Of a stretch of 40,361 nt of DNA, positions 8,712 to 16,724 are shown one piece after another. The stretch is from an uncultured Clostridium sp. (GTDB lineage Bacteria > Bacillota > Clostridia > TANB77 > CAG-508), in the NCBI GenBank assembly GCA_930986425.1, contig CAKNJR010000015.1, positions 1 to 40,361 of the forward strand. Reading direction: 5' to 3'. The notes under the pieces were generated by a model. The model was not told the DNA's origin. It worked only from the letters and a program-made list of their open reading frames with translations, and did no database searches. Both the position numbers and the translations under genes were made by a program. Position 1 is the stretch's first letter. Each line of letters starts with the position of its first letter.

Positions 8712-9956
8712 ATGTATAAAGAATATGGAATAAGTCAGGAAACATTTGATTTAGTAAATAAATGTGAAAATGAATTACAGGAAGAATTCAAAAAAATAAA
8801 TGAAATATGTGAATATAATTCATTAAAAGTTCTAAAAGCATTTCATGATAATAATCTTTCAGAAGTTCATTTTAATGAAACAACAGGATATGGATATGAT
8901 GATATAGGAAGAGAAACAATAGAAAAAATATATAGTCAAATCTTTAATACAGAAGACAGCTTAGTAAGAGGACAATTTATATCTGCTTCACATGCATTAA
9001 ATGTAACATTATTTGGCCTTTTAAGACCGGGTAATACCATGCTTAGCATTTGTGGTAAGCCTTATGATACACTTGATGAAGTTATAGGAATTAGAGAAAA
9101 TCCAAGTTCTTTAAAATCATTTGGAGTAAAATATGAACAAATTGACTTAATTGATAATGACTTTGATTATGACAAGATAGAAAATAGAGTTAAACAAAAA
9201 AATGTAAAACTTATAGAAATTCAACGTTCAAGAGGATATGCATTAAGAAACAGCATAACTTTAGACAAAATAAAAAAAGTAATTGAATTAATAAAAAGAG
9301 TAAATAATGAAGTAATAATTATGATAGATAATTGTTATGGGGAATTTACAAATAAAGAAGAGCCATCTAACTTCGGAGCTGACATATGTGTTGGTTCATT
9401 GATAAAAAATCTAGGTGGTGGAATATCTCCAAATGGAGCATATGTTGTTGGAAGAAAAGATTTAATCAATTTAGTTGCTGAAAGACTAACTTTGCCAGGA
9501 GAAGGCAAAGAAGTTGGACCAACACTTGGAATGAACAAAAAAATATTACAAGGACTATTCTTTGCTCCAAGTGTAGTAGCAAGTAGTTTAAAAACAGCAG
9601 TATTAACAAGTAAAGTAATGGAAACATTAGGATACAAGGTACAACCTAGATATAATGAGGAAAGAAGTGATATAGTACAAACAATAGAATTTAATGACAG
9701 AGAAAAATTAATAAAATATTGTCAAGGAATACAAATGGGCTCACCAGTTGACTCAAATTCAATTCCAGTACCAGGAGATATGCCTGGTTATGACTCACAA
9801 GTCATAATGGCTGCTGGAGCATTTACACAAGGTTCATCAATAGAATTAAGTTGTGATGCACCATTAAGAGAACCATTCCTTGCTTTTCAACAAGGTGGAC
9901 TTACATATGAATATGGAAAATTAGGACTAATGAAAGCAGTACAAAATCTAGTATAG
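8712..9956 (+). CDS. PLP-dependent Alr/YnbB family enzyme (methionine gamma-lyase-like)
   Basis: Fold-type I PLP enzyme of the family annotated as aluminium resistance protein or methionine gamma-lyase-like (YnbB in Bacillus). Characteristic stretches are FNETTGYGYDDIGRETIE, RGQFISASHAL, GKPYDTLDEVIG, QRSRGYALR and DNCYGEF. The Schiff-base lysine lies in GSLIKNLGGGISPNGAY (about K232). Length of 414 is normal for the family. The substrate in this organism is not known; in several Firmicutes the gene lies beside miaA or hfq, but not here. The start is chosen from tandem ATGs: GGAG at 8702-8705 lies 6 nt before 8712. An upstream TTG at 8676 lacks a ribosome site. Confidence 0.85.
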   Translation: MYKEYGISQETFDLVNKCENELQEEFKKINEICEYNSLKVLKAFHDNNLSEVHFNETTGYGYDDIGRETIEKIYSQIFNTEDSLVRGQFISASHALNVTLFGLLRPGNTMLSICGKPYDTLDEVIGIRENPSSLKSFGVKYEQIDLIDNDFDYDKIENRVKQKNVKLIEIQRSRGYALRNSITLDKIKKVIELIKRVNNEVIIMIDNCYGEFTNKEEPSNFGADICVGSLIKNLGGGISPNGAYVVGRKDLINLVAERLTLPGEGKEVGPTLGMNKKILQGLFFAPSVVASSLKTAVLTSKVMETLGYKVQPRYNEERSDIVQTIEFNDREKLIKYCQGIQMGSPVDSNSIPVPGDMPGYDSQVIMAAGAFTQGSSIELSCDAPLREPFLAFQQGGLTYEYGKLGLMKAVQNLV

Positions 9957-9962
9957 TTTAAA

Positions 9963-10012
9963 TTGGGGACGGTCCTTAAATGAAAAATTTTTCAAAAAAG
10001 GTCCGTCTCCAA
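9963..10012. repeat. Palindromic GGGGACGG element
   Basis: A 50-bp imperfect palindrome: TTGGGGACGGTCCTT on the left, AAGGTCCGTCTCCAA on the right (one mismatch and one wobble), with an inner self-complementary TGAAAAATTTTTCA. It is far richer in G+C than its surroundings. It resembles a mobile REP/MITE-like hairpin, and it may end transcription of the PLP-enzyme gene. Only this copy is in the window. Confidence 0.7.
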
Positions 10013-10032
10013 TAAAAAAAAGGAGTAACCTT

Positions 10033-11298
10033 ATGAAGGTAGTAATAATTGGCGGCGGACCTGCTGGAATGCTTTCAGCAATAAGTGCAAGCCAAGAAGG
10101 AAATGAAGTAACAATAATAGAAAAAATGAATCAATTAGGTAAAAAACTATGTATTACTGGAAAAGGAAGATGTAATATAACTAGTAGCTTACCAATTGAG
10201 GACTTTATAAAAAATATTCCTGGAAACGGTAAATTTTTATATAGTGCATTCAAAAATTTTACAAATCAAGATATTTTAAAATTGTTAAAAGAAGAGGGAA
10301 TTCAAACGAAGGAAGAAAGAGGAAATAGGATATTTCCAGTAAGTGATAGAGCATCTGATGTACGAGATGCTCTTATTAAAAGACTCAAAAAAGAAAATGT
10401 GAAAATAATAACCAATGCGAGAGTAGTAGATATTATTGTAAAAGAAAATACTGTGCAGGGAGTTATATACAAAACTAATAGTAATTCAAATAAAAATGCA
10501 AATTCTTCGAAAAATGAACAAAAAATAGAGTTAAAAGCAGATAAAGTAATACTTGCAACAGGAGGAAAAAGTTATCCTCTAACAGGTTCAAATGGAGATG
10601 GATATAACTTGGCTAAAAAATTAGGCCATACAGTTACTGAAATAATGCCTTCACTTGTTGCATTAGTTGCAAAAGATGAAGATATAGATGTTTGTCAAAA
10701 TTTACAAGGGCTAAGTTTAAAAAATGTTGGGCTTAAAGTATATAGAGATAACAAAATGATATATGAAGACTTTGGAGAAATGCTATTCACGCATTTTGGA
10801 GTTTCAGGACCTATAATACTTAGTAGTTCAGCTCATCTTGTTAGAAATAGTATGGAAAATGTGCAAATATCGATAGACTTAAAACCAGCATTAGATGAAA
10901 ATAAATTAGATGAGAGAATATTAAGAGATTTTAATACAGAAAAAAATAAAGAATTCAAAAATAGTTTAAATCAATTATTACCTCAAAAAATGATACCTGT
11001 AATTGTAGATAAAATGGGAATAAATAAAAAGGTAAATGAAATAACAAAAGAAGAAAGAAGAAAATTAGTAAAAATATTGAAAGATTTTAGAATAAAAATA
11101 AAAGGATTTAGACCAGTGGAAGAGGCAATAGTTACAGCAGGTGGAATAAATATAAAAGAAATTAACCCAAAAACAATGGAATCAAAAATAGTGAAAGGAT
11201 TATATTTTGCAGGAGAAATCATAGATGTAGATGCTTATACCGGAGGATTTAACTTACAAATAGCATATTCAACAGGATTTACTGCAGGATTAAATTAA
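10033..11298 (+). CDS. HI0933/BaiN-family FAD-dependent oxidoreductase
   Basis: Flavoprotein with an N-terminal FAD-binding Rossmann motif IIGGGPAGMLSAISA (5-19) and EK at the end of strand 2. The family signature LGKKLCITGKGRCNITSS follows. The C-terminal signatures are VEEAIVTAGGINIKEINPKTMESK and LYFAGEIIDVDAYTGGFNLQIAYSTG. Its 421 residues match the family. Relatives include BaiN/YhiN-type proteins of poorly defined substrate. AAAAAGGAG precedes the ATG. It forms a likely operon with the following IMPACT-family gene, only 3 nt downstream. A low-complexity N/S/K insertion lies at about 150-165. Confidence 0.9.
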   Translation: MKVVIIGGGPAGMLSAISASQEGNEVTIIEKMNQLGKKLCITGKGRCNITSSLPIEDFIKNIPGNGKFLYSAFKNFTNQDILKLLKEEGIQTKEERGNRIFPVSDRASDVRDALIKRLKKENVKIITNARVVDIIVKENTVQGVIYKTNSNSNKNANSSKNEQKIELKADKVILATGGKSYPLTGSNGDGYNLAKKLGHTVTEIMPSLVALVAKDEDIDVCQNLQGLSLKNVGLKVYRDNKMIYEDFGEMLFTHFGVSGPIILSSSAHLVRNSMENVQISIDLKPALDENKLDERILRDFNTEKNKEFKNSLNQLLPQKMIPVIVDKMGINKKVNEITKEERRKLVKILKDFRIKIKGFRPVEEAIVTAGGINIKEINPKTMESKIVKGLYFAGEIIDVDAYTGGFNLQIAYSTGFTAGLN

Positions 11299-11301
11299 AA
11301 G

Positions 11302-11898
11302 ATGTTTAAATCAATAGAAAAAATGGCAGTTGCCGAAATTATTGAAAAAAAGTCAAAATTTATTGCAACTTTAGAAATAGCGGATAGTAAAGAGGAAGCG
11401 GAAGAAATATTACAAAGTATAAGAAAAAAATATCATGATAGTAAACATAATTGCTATGCATATATTGTAGATAATTACGAAAAATGTAGTGATGATGGAG
11501 AGCCATCAGGAACAGCTGGAGCTCCACTTTTAGCTTTATTAAAATCATATAATTTAAATAATGTAATAATAGTAGTTACTAGGTATTTCGGGGGAATCTT
11601 ACTAGGTACAGGTGGACTAGTAAGAGCTTATACTGATGTTGCAAAAAAAGCTATTGAAAATGCAAAAATTGTAGATAAAGAATATGGACTAAGATACAAA
11701 ATTGAGATAAGCTATAATACTTTAAAAGAAATACAATATTTTTGCCAAAAAAATAATATAAAAATTATTAAGTATGAGTATGGCGAAAATATACATATTA
11801 TCCTAGAATCTTCAAAAGAAATCAAAGAGAAAATTGAAGAAAAAATGAATATTATAAAAAGTAAAATAGTTAAAGAAAATATAATTATAAAAAAATAG
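11302..11898 (+). CDS. IMPACT/YigZ family protein
   Basis: A 198-residue member of the YigZ/YvyE (UPF0029/IMPACT) family. Diagnostic stretches are KKYHDSKHNCYAYIV, SDDGEPSGTAGAPLL and VTRYFGGILLGTGGLVRAYTDVAKKA. The family links to ribosome and translation control in yeast and mammals; the bacterial role is not settled. The C-terminal part (about 125-198) fits the second ferredoxin-like domain typical of YigZ. The start lies 3 nt after the oxidoreductase stop with little SD, so translation is probably coupled. Confidence 0.9.
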   Translation: MFKSIEKMAVAEIIEKKSKFIATLEIADSKEEAEEILQSIRKKYHDSKHNCYAYIVDNYEKCSDDGEPSGTAGAPLLALLKSYNLNNVIIVVTRYFGGILLGTGGLVRAYTDVAKKAIENAKIVDKEYGLRYKIEISYNTLKEIQYFCQKNNIKIIKYEYGENIHIILESSKEIKEKIEEKMNIIKSKIVKENIIIKK

Positions 11899-11917
11899 AA
11901 AAAAATGGTAAAAACTA

Positions 11918-11968
11918 TTGCACAATTTTGTAAAATCATATATAATTAGATGGTAAAATTTTACAAAA
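11918..11968 (+). promoter_or_regulatory. spo0A promoter with flanking inverted repeat
   Basis: TTGCAC (11918-11923), 17-bp spacer, TATAAT (11941-11946). An 11-bp inverted repeat, TTTTGTAAAAT (11926-11936) and ATTTTACAAAA (11958-11968), flanks the -10 box and could be an operator. Confidence 0.65.
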
Positions 11969-11990
11969 GAATAATTAGGAGGTAAAAGTA

Positions 11991-12809
11991 GTGAGTGACA
12001 AGATTAAAGTATTAATAGCAGATGATAACTATGAATTTGGAATGACTTTAAAAAATTACTTAGTAAATGATGAAGAGATGGAAATTGTTGGGATAGCTAG
12101 AGATGGAGAAGAAGCATATTCCGGAGTACTCAGACTAAAACCTGATGTACTATTACTTGATGTAATAATGCCACATTTAGATGGTATTGGTGTACTTGAA
12201 AAACTAAATAAGACTAAATTAGAAAAACAACCTGTAAAAATAATGGTTTCAGCAGTAGGTCAAGACAAAATAACACAAAAAGCAATATCTTTAGGTGCAG
12301 ATTATTACATTGTAAAACCATTTGATATAGAATTACTTACACAAAGAATTAAAGAAATTAAAAATGAAGATATAGAAAGCATAAAAGATACAATTGTAAA
12401 TCACGAAATTAAATCACCATATATAATGACAAAAAAATATGATGAAAGCAATAAAAATGATTTAGAAGCAGCTGTTACTAATATTATTCATGAAGTTGGT
12501 GTACCTGCTCATATTAAAGGATACCAATTCTTAAGAGAAGCTATAATTATGTCAGTAAAAAACATCGAAATGATTAATCAAGTAACAAAGCTCCTATATC
12601 CTGATATTGCAAATAAGTATAATACAACTCCTAGTAGAGTAGAAAGAGCTATTCGTCATGCAATAGAAGTGGCTTGGGGAAGAGGTGACCCTAAAGTTAC
12701 AGAAAGTATTTTTGGATATACAGTTTCAGCAGATAAAGGCAAGCCAACAAACTCAGAATTTATCGCAATGATAGCTGATAAATTACGTCTTGAATTAAAG
12801 AGTGCGTAA
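11991..12809 (+). CDS. spo0A: Spo0A, master regulator of sporulation
   Basis: Response regulator that, when phosphorylated, switches on sporulation genes. Receiver domain 1-125: D11/D12, phospho-acceptor D57 (LLLDVIMP), K109. The C-terminal effector domain (about 150-272) carries the helix-turn-helix with [21 protein letters not shown], the near-invariant Spo0A recognition helix. At 272 residues it is full length. The start is GTG with a perfect AGGAGG 8 nt upstream. It is followed by its own terminator. Its presence, together with the SpoIV and YlbJ-like genes, indicates an endospore former. Confidence 0.97.
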   Translation: MSDKIKVLIADDNYEFGMTLKNYLVNDEEMEIVGIARDGEEAYSGVLRLKPDVLLLDVIMPHLDGIGVLEKLNKTKLEKQPVKIMVSAVGQDKITQKAISLGADYYIVKPFDIELLTQRIKEIKNEDIESIKDTIVNHEIKSPYIMTKKYDESNKNDLEAAVTNIIHEVGVPAHIKGYQFLREAIIMSVKNIEMINQVTKLLYPDIANKYNTTPSRVERAIRHAIEVAWGRGDPKVTESIFGYTVSADKGKPTNSEFIAMIADKLRLELKSA

Positions 12810-12832
12810 GATATTTAGTGATGATTTTAAGT

Positions 12833-12870
12833 AAAAAACCATTCGGCTTTACATGGTCGTATGGTTTTTT
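12833..12870 (+). terminator. spo0A terminator
   Basis: AAAAAACCAT (12833-12842) pairs with ATGGTTTTTT (12861-12870) around an imperfect inner stem (TCG/CGT), with the T-run in the right arm. Confidence 0.8.
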
Positions 12871-12958
12871 AATTTTAAGCTTTTAATAAAATATATAAAG
12901 TAAAAATATTATCAATATAGGCTTCCTATTCATAAAATAATAATAGGAGGAAAACAAA

Positions 12959-13474
12959 ATGAAATGCAAGTGCAATATAAAAAATATATTGATAACAATT
13001 TTTTTATTACTAATATTAATAATAATAACTATAATAGTAACTAATACTCCACAACAAGAAAAAAGTATACTATCATTAGTTGCAGTTCCAGGAGATAATA
13101 CAGTAGAGGGAACTACTATAATAAAATTCAGCAAAAACGAAATAGAAATAGGTACAGCAATGACTCACACTGTCGGAAGTGATGTTATAAATATAAATGA
13201 AACAGGAATATATCAAATTTCATATCAAATATATGGAGAAAGGCAAACTTTTGGCACATATAATTTTAATGCATTATTATTGGTTAATAATAATGTGTTA
13301 GAAGATACTCAAAATGAAACACCAATTTTAAAAGATAATGTAATTAATAGAATGACCAATACAAGTACTGTAATATTAAAACTAAATTCAGGTGATTTAT
13401 TACAATTAGGCTCAGTTACTTCCGAAGACATAATTTATCCTAGAGCTAGAATAGACATAGAAAAAATTTATTAA
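12959..13474 (+). CDS. Membrane-anchored C1q/BclA-C-like domain protein
   Basis: A 171-residue protein: a short Cys-containing head (MKCKCNIKN), one membrane helix (about 9-30), then a single jelly-roll-like domain. The stretch DVININETGIYQISYQIYG, the middle NFNALLLVNNN and the end STVILKLNSGDLLQLGS follow the pattern of C1q/TNF-like domains such as the C-terminus of the exosporium glycoprotein BclA. There is no collagen-like Gly-X-Y segment. SD AGGAGG is good. It lies just after spo0A and is followed by a small membrane protein that also starts with a CKCN motif. I infer a surface, possibly spore-coat related, protein. Confidence 0.6.
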   Translation: MKCKCNIKNILITIFLLLILIIITIIVTNTPQQEKSILSLVAVPGDNTVEGTTIIKFSKNEIEIGTAMTHTVGSDVININETGIYQISYQIYGERQTFGTYNFNALLLVNNNVLEDTQNETPILKDNVINRMTNTSTVILKLNSGDLLQLGSVTSEDIIYPRARIDIEKIY

Positions 13475-13525
13475 AAATCACATTATTATTATTCTAAGCA
13501 TACTATATATAAAGGAGGATAAAAA

Positions 13526-13894
13526 ATGTGCAAATGTAATTGTATTATTGATACAATAATTAGTCTTGCTTTAGGAATTGTTATAGGCTTAATATATTCA
13601 ACAGGAATTATAACAGGAATTACTACAGTATTATGGATAGTTCTAGGAATTGCCATATTGACTCTTATATTATCATTACTAAATAGAAAGTGTTTATGCA
13701 AGAATGGAAAATGTATAGCAATTTCAACAGTTGGTGCAATTGTATTGTCAACAATAGCGCTATCTGTAACTCTTGCAACATCACTAGTATATGCAATATT
13801 AATAGGAATATTTGGATTCTTTGCAACTTTTGTAATATTATCATTATACAGATTGATTAACTGTTTTGAAGAAGAAAGTTGCAAATGTCAATAA
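13526..13894 (+). CDS. Small four-helix membrane protein with Cys-rich ends
   Basis: 122 residues, not recognised. About four hydrophobic segments (near 8-27, 30-50, 66-90 and 92-110). It begins MCKCNC, has KCLCKNGKC in the central cytoplasmic or outside loop and ends ESCKCQ, so cysteines cluster at both tips and in the loop. The shared CKCN start links it to the preceding gene, 51 nt upstream, and the two probably form an operon closed by the hairpin at 13922. SD AAAGGAGG is strong. The cysteines could crosslink it to partner proteins or bind metal; this is inference. Confidence 0.65.
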   Translation: MCKCNCIIDTIISLALGIVIGLIYSTGIITGITTVLWIVLGIAILTLILSLLNRKCLCKNGKCIAISTVGAIVLSTIALSVTLATSLVYAILIGIFGFFATFVILSLYRLINCFEEESCKCQ

Positions 13895-13921
13895 ATAAAA
13901 TGAAAATAAACTAGGTTTTAA

Positions 13922-13964
13922 AAGAAACTTAAGGTATATTTGAAATATAACTTAAGTTTCTTAA
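13922..13964. terminator. Long hairpin after the C1q-like operon
   Basis: AAGAAACTTAAG (13922-13933) and CTTAAGTTTCTT (13951-13962) pair perfectly over 12 bp, with a second inner stem TATATT/AATATA. The downstream T-run is weak. Confidence 0.65.
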
Positions 13965-14037
13965 TTAATTATACATTGTTTAAATACATAGAAACTATTA
14001 AACAGTAACATTTCTTCCTTTTTTGCTGTGAATATAC

Positions 14038-14065
14038 TTGAAAAATGCCAGAAATATAGTATAAT
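14038..14065 (+). promoter_or_regulatory. ftsZ promoter
   Basis: TTGAAA (14038-14043), 16-bp spacer, TATAAT (14060-14065); about 55-nt leader to the GTG start. Confidence 0.6.
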
Positions 14066-14127
14066 ATAAATACATTTTAAGGATAGAATTAGCAACATAA
14101 TTCTAGAAATGCAAGGAGGAAATAATT

Positions 14128-15123
14128 GTGATAGACTATGAACCAGTAAAGAGAACAAAAGACTTAATAAAAATAAAAGTAATTGGTGTAGGTGGTGGAG
14201 GTAATAATGCTGTAAACCAAATGATTGTATCAGATGTTGACGGAGTAGAATATATATTAGTAAATACAGAAAAAGGAATATTAGAGAGAGCTAATACTAA
14301 TGGTTGCAAAACTTTACAAATAGGAAAAGAAGTTGCACAAGGGTTAGGAGCAGGAGCAAATCCAGAAGTTGGTGAAAAAGCTGCAAAGGAAAGCATAGAT
14401 GATATAGATAAAATTCTTTCTGGGACAGATTTATTATTTCTTACAGCAGGAATGGGAGGCGGAACAGGAACAGGAGCAATTCCAGTAATTGCTGAAGAAG
14501 CTAGAAAAAAGGGAATCCTAACAATTGGAATAGTTACAAAGCCATTTGCTTTTGAAGGCAAATTAAGAAGCTCTAGAGCGAATTTAGGAATAGATAGATT
14601 AAAACCAAATGTTAATGCGTTAATTGTCATTTCAAATGATAAATTATTGCAAAATACAGAAAATAATGTATCAATATTAAATGCATTTAAAATGACAGAT
14701 GATATTTTAAAACAAGGAATTCAGTCAATAACAGACATAATAAATTCTGTTGGAACAATAAATGTGGATTTTGCAGATGTTAGAACTATACTTGGTTATG
14801 AAGGATTTTCATATATGGGTATAGGAAAATCAAGCGGTGAAAATAAAATTGTTGAAGCAACTATGAATGCTTTAAATAACCCACTTACAGAAACAGGTAT
14901 AGATGGAGCTAAAGGTGTTATATTTAATATTAAAGGTAGTGAAGATATAAGCCTTGAAGACATAAATAAAAGTGCAGGTTTGATTGGAGAAAAAGTAAGC
15001 CCAGATGCAAATGTTATTTTCGGAACAGTAATAGATGAAGATTTAGGAGATAATGTTGTGGTAACAGTAGTTGCAACTGGTGTTGAAGAAAAGGAAGTAA
15101 AAGATGACAATAAAAGAATTTAG
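14128..15123 (+). CDS. ftsZ: Cell-division GTPase FtsZ, without the C-terminal tail
   Basis: Tubulin-like GTPase that forms the division ring. Motifs: GVGGGGNNAV (20-29), the tubulin signature GGGTGTG (110-116), TKPFAFEG, and the T7 loop NVDFAD with N212, D214 and D217, needed for GTP hydrolysis between subunits. At 331 residues it ends right after the globular domain (VVTVVATGVEE) with only about ten more charged residues. The usual linker and the conserved DIPxFLR-type tail that binds FtsA, ZipA or SepF are absent. GTG start with AAGGAGG 8 nt upstream. Whether it is the main FtsZ or a paralogue cannot be decided here; no dcw-cluster gene lies beside it. The 3' end overlaps the next small gene. 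Confidence 0.88.
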   Translation: MIDYEPVKRTKDLIKIKVIGVGGGGNNAVNQMIVSDVDGVEYILVNTEKGILERANTNGCKTLQIGKEVAQGLGAGANPEVGEKAAKESIDDIDKILSGTDLLFLTAGMGGGTGTGAIPVIAEEARKKGILTIGIVTKPFAFEGKLRSSRANLGIDRLKPNVNALIVISNDKLLQNTENNVSILNAFKMTDDILKQGIQSITDIINSVGTINVDFADVRTILGYEGFSYMGIGKSSGENKIVEATMNALNNPLTETGIDGAKGVIFNIKGSEDISLEDINKSAGLIGEKVSPDANVIFGTVIDEDLGDNVVVTVVATGVEEKEVKDDNKRI

Positions 15124-15262
15124 ATTGTTGCATATTTCAGTTCTTGATGGAGAAAACGAAGTGTATAACGGGATGAGTGAAGACGCACCACAAGAATTGT
15201 TGGACAAACAAATAAAAATAGAAGGAATGGAAGACAAAATATTAAAGGTAAAAATTATATAA
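15104..15262 (+). CDS. Unrecognised 52-residue protein overlapping ftsZ
   Basis: ATG at 15104 in a different frame from ftsZ, overlapping its last 20 nt. AAGGA lies about 10 nt upstream inside ftsZ. The protein begins MTIKEFRLLHISVLDGENEV and ends in KILKVKII. It is charged, soluble-looking and without motifs I recognise. The amino-acid pattern (alternating hydrophobic/charged, EFRLLHISV) looks coding rather than random. It cannot be a frameshifted FtsZ tail in any recognisable way, since no linker or DIPxFLR motif is present. Translational coupling to ftsZ suggests a division-linked role, which is inference. Confidence 0.5.
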   Translation: MTIKEFRLLHISVLDGENEVYNGMSEDAPQELLDKQIKIEGMEDKILKVKII

Positions 15263-15338
15263 GTTTAATAAAATTTAATGTAAAATAAAACAATTAAGTA
15301 TTAAAAATTAATAATAAAGATTATATAAATTGTATAAA

Positions 15339-15391
15339 ATCTCCATAAGTGGAAATAATTTTATCAAACGAAATTATTAAACAAAGGAGAT
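15339..15391 (+). promoter_or_regulatory. Leader hairpin covering a ribosome site
   Basis: ATCTCC (15339-15344) is the exact complement of GGAGAT (15386-15391), which contains the SD of the next gene. An inner 8-bp stem AATAATTT/AAATTATT (15354-15361/15371-15378) supports the fold. This could block translation until opened. Confidence 0.45.
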
Positions 15392-15397
15392 ACTCTT

Positions 15398-15601
15398 ATG
15401 GGAGATTTAAATAAAAAGTATATAATCAATAAGGCTGAAAAAATCTTAGAAAAGTGCGAAGAAAAATACAAAGATGAAAGCAATAGCAAAAGAAAACTAA
15501 GAGAGTTAGAAGCTAAATATAAAAAACTGAAAAAAGTAAATATAGTATGGAAAATATTATTGTCAGTTGTAGTAATTTCAGCCTTAGTTATTATTTTATA
15601 A
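15398..15601 (+). CDS. Small tail-anchored coiled-coil protein
   Basis: 67 residues, not recognised. Residues 1-46 are highly charged and helical (NKAEKILEKCEEKYKDE, KRKLRELEAKYKKLKK) and fit a coiled coil. Residues 49-67 form one C-terminal membrane helix (IVWKILLSVVVISALVIIL) ending at the stop. It is likely a cytoplasmic coiled coil tethered to the membrane. Strong SD AAGGAGAT, possibly masked by the leader hairpin. Flanked by a strong terminator, so it is a single-gene unit. Confidence 0.7.
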   Translation: MGDLNKKYIINKAEKILEKCEEKYKDESNSKRKLRELEAKYKKLKKVNIVWKILLSVVVISALVIIL

Positions 15602-15616
15602 AGTGTTTTTTGAATA

Positions 15617-15667
15617 AAATCCTTAAGTTAGTCATATATTTTAAAAGACTAATTTAAGGATTTTTTT
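15617..15667 (+). terminator. Strong terminator
   Basis: AAATCCTTAA with TTAGTC (15617-15633) pairs with GACTAA-TTTAAGGATTT (15647-15665), followed by a T-run to 15667. Confidence 0.88.
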
Positions 15668-15668
15668 A

Positions 15669-15700
15669 ATGGATAGGAAAAACAAGTTTTTCCTATTCAT
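15669..15700. repeat. 32-bp near-perfect palindrome
   Basis: ATAGGAAAAAC (15673-15683) and GTTTTTCCTAT (15686-15696) are exact complements with only AA between. The outer ATGG/TTCAT pairs extend it to 15 bp with one wobble. A two-base loop favours a DNA-level palindrome (protein site or cruciform) over an RNA hairpin. It lies between the terminator and the spoIVFA-like gene. Confidence 0.6.
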
Positions 15701-15759
15701 CAAAAATAATATTGTACATGGCAAATTAAGTCTAAATTTTTATTCAAGGGAAGAAGTTT

Positions 15760-16677
15760 ATGGAAAGAATAATAAGTGAGCAAGATAGAATTAGGAGAGC
15801 GGAAGAAATAGCGGGGAGAAGAAGAGGCACTATTTCTGTTAAAAATATAAATACATCTAAAAATAAAAAGATGCCTTGGCTAGTAAGACTTTTTATACAA
15901 ACTGTTAGTAGTATGTGTATATTTGGCTTGATATATTTTCTCTCAATAAATAATAGTCAAATTATAGAAGCAATTAAACCATATTTATCTCAGGATACAG
16001 ATTTACAGCAGTTATATAATGAAGCGAATAGTGGAATTCAATATGTACAAGGATGGATTAGTGAAGTTTTTAATCAAGATGGAAATACTCAAGCTCACAA
16101 TGATAATGAAAATAATAATTTAAATAATGAGAATACCAATGAAAATGTGAATGCAACAAATGTAGAAGAAAATATTGTAGATGGGGAAAATGAGGAGCAG
16201 AAAACTGAAGATGAAGCGGCAGGTGGCATTGGTGGAAGTGATGAGAATATAGAGTTAAGTCAAGATGAGCAGGATATAGCATATATAAAGCAAAATGCAT
16301 CTTTTATAGTACCTGTATATGGAACTTTAACATCAGGATATGGGCCTAGAACTCCTACAGATATTATTTCAGCAAATCATGCTGGAATAGATATTGGCGC
16401 AAATGAAGGAACAGAAATCGTAGCATCAATGGAAGGTACAGTAGAATTAGTGTCAAGTTATGGAGACTATGGCAATCATGTAAAAATAACAAATGGTGAA
16501 ATCAGTACAATGTATGCTCATTGTAAAACTATATATGTCAATCAAGGAGACTATGTAACACAAGGTCAAAAGATTGCAGAAGTGGGAAATACAGGTAGAA
16601 CAACAGGACCACATTTACATTTTGAAATTGCAAGAGATGGTAGAACAGTAGACCCACAAGCAATAATCGAAATTTAA
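15760..16677 (+). CDS. SpoIVFA-like membrane protein with M23 peptidase domain
   Basis: A 305-residue protein with a basic N-terminus, one membrane helix (about 44-62), and an acidic low-complexity linker rich in N/E/D (105-170). A C-terminal LytM/M23 domain (180-305) completes it. The zinc and catalytic pattern is intact: H207 and D211 (NHAGIDIG), H254 (YAHC), H285 and H287 (GPHLHFE). The next gene is an S2P protease with a SpoIVFB layout. In Bacillus, SpoIVFA (a LytM-domain protein) tethers and regulates SpoIVFB for pro-sigma-K processing. Position and architecture suggest the same pairing. The complete metal site leaves room for real peptidoglycan or glycine-peptide cleavage. SD AAGGGAAG precedes the ATG. 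Confidence 0.75.
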   Translation: MERIISEQDRIRRAEEIAGRRRGTISVKNINTSKNKKMPWLVRLFIQTVSSMCIFGLIYFLSINNSQIIEAIKPYLSQDTDLQQLYNEANSGIQYVQGWISEVFNQDGNTQAHNDNENNNLNNENTNENVNATNVEENIVDGENEEQKTEDEAAGGIGGSDENIELSQDEQDIAYIKQNASFIVPVYGTLTSGYGPRTPTDIISANHAGIDIGANEGTEIVASMEGTVELVSSYGDYGNHVKITNGEISTMYAHCKTIYVNQGDYVTQGQKIAEVGNTGRTTGPHLHFEIARDGRTVDPQAIIEI

Positions 16678-16724
16678 ACTGTGGATTTAAACTAAAATTA
16701 TATAAAACGGAAGAAGGTAACAAT

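Noticed and set aside
13489..13884. 131-codon minus-strand ORF opposite the Cys-tipped membrane protein
   Set aside because: The plus-strand frame has a strong SD, Cys motifs and membrane helices; the minus frame lacks a ribosome site and starts inside nothing recognisable.
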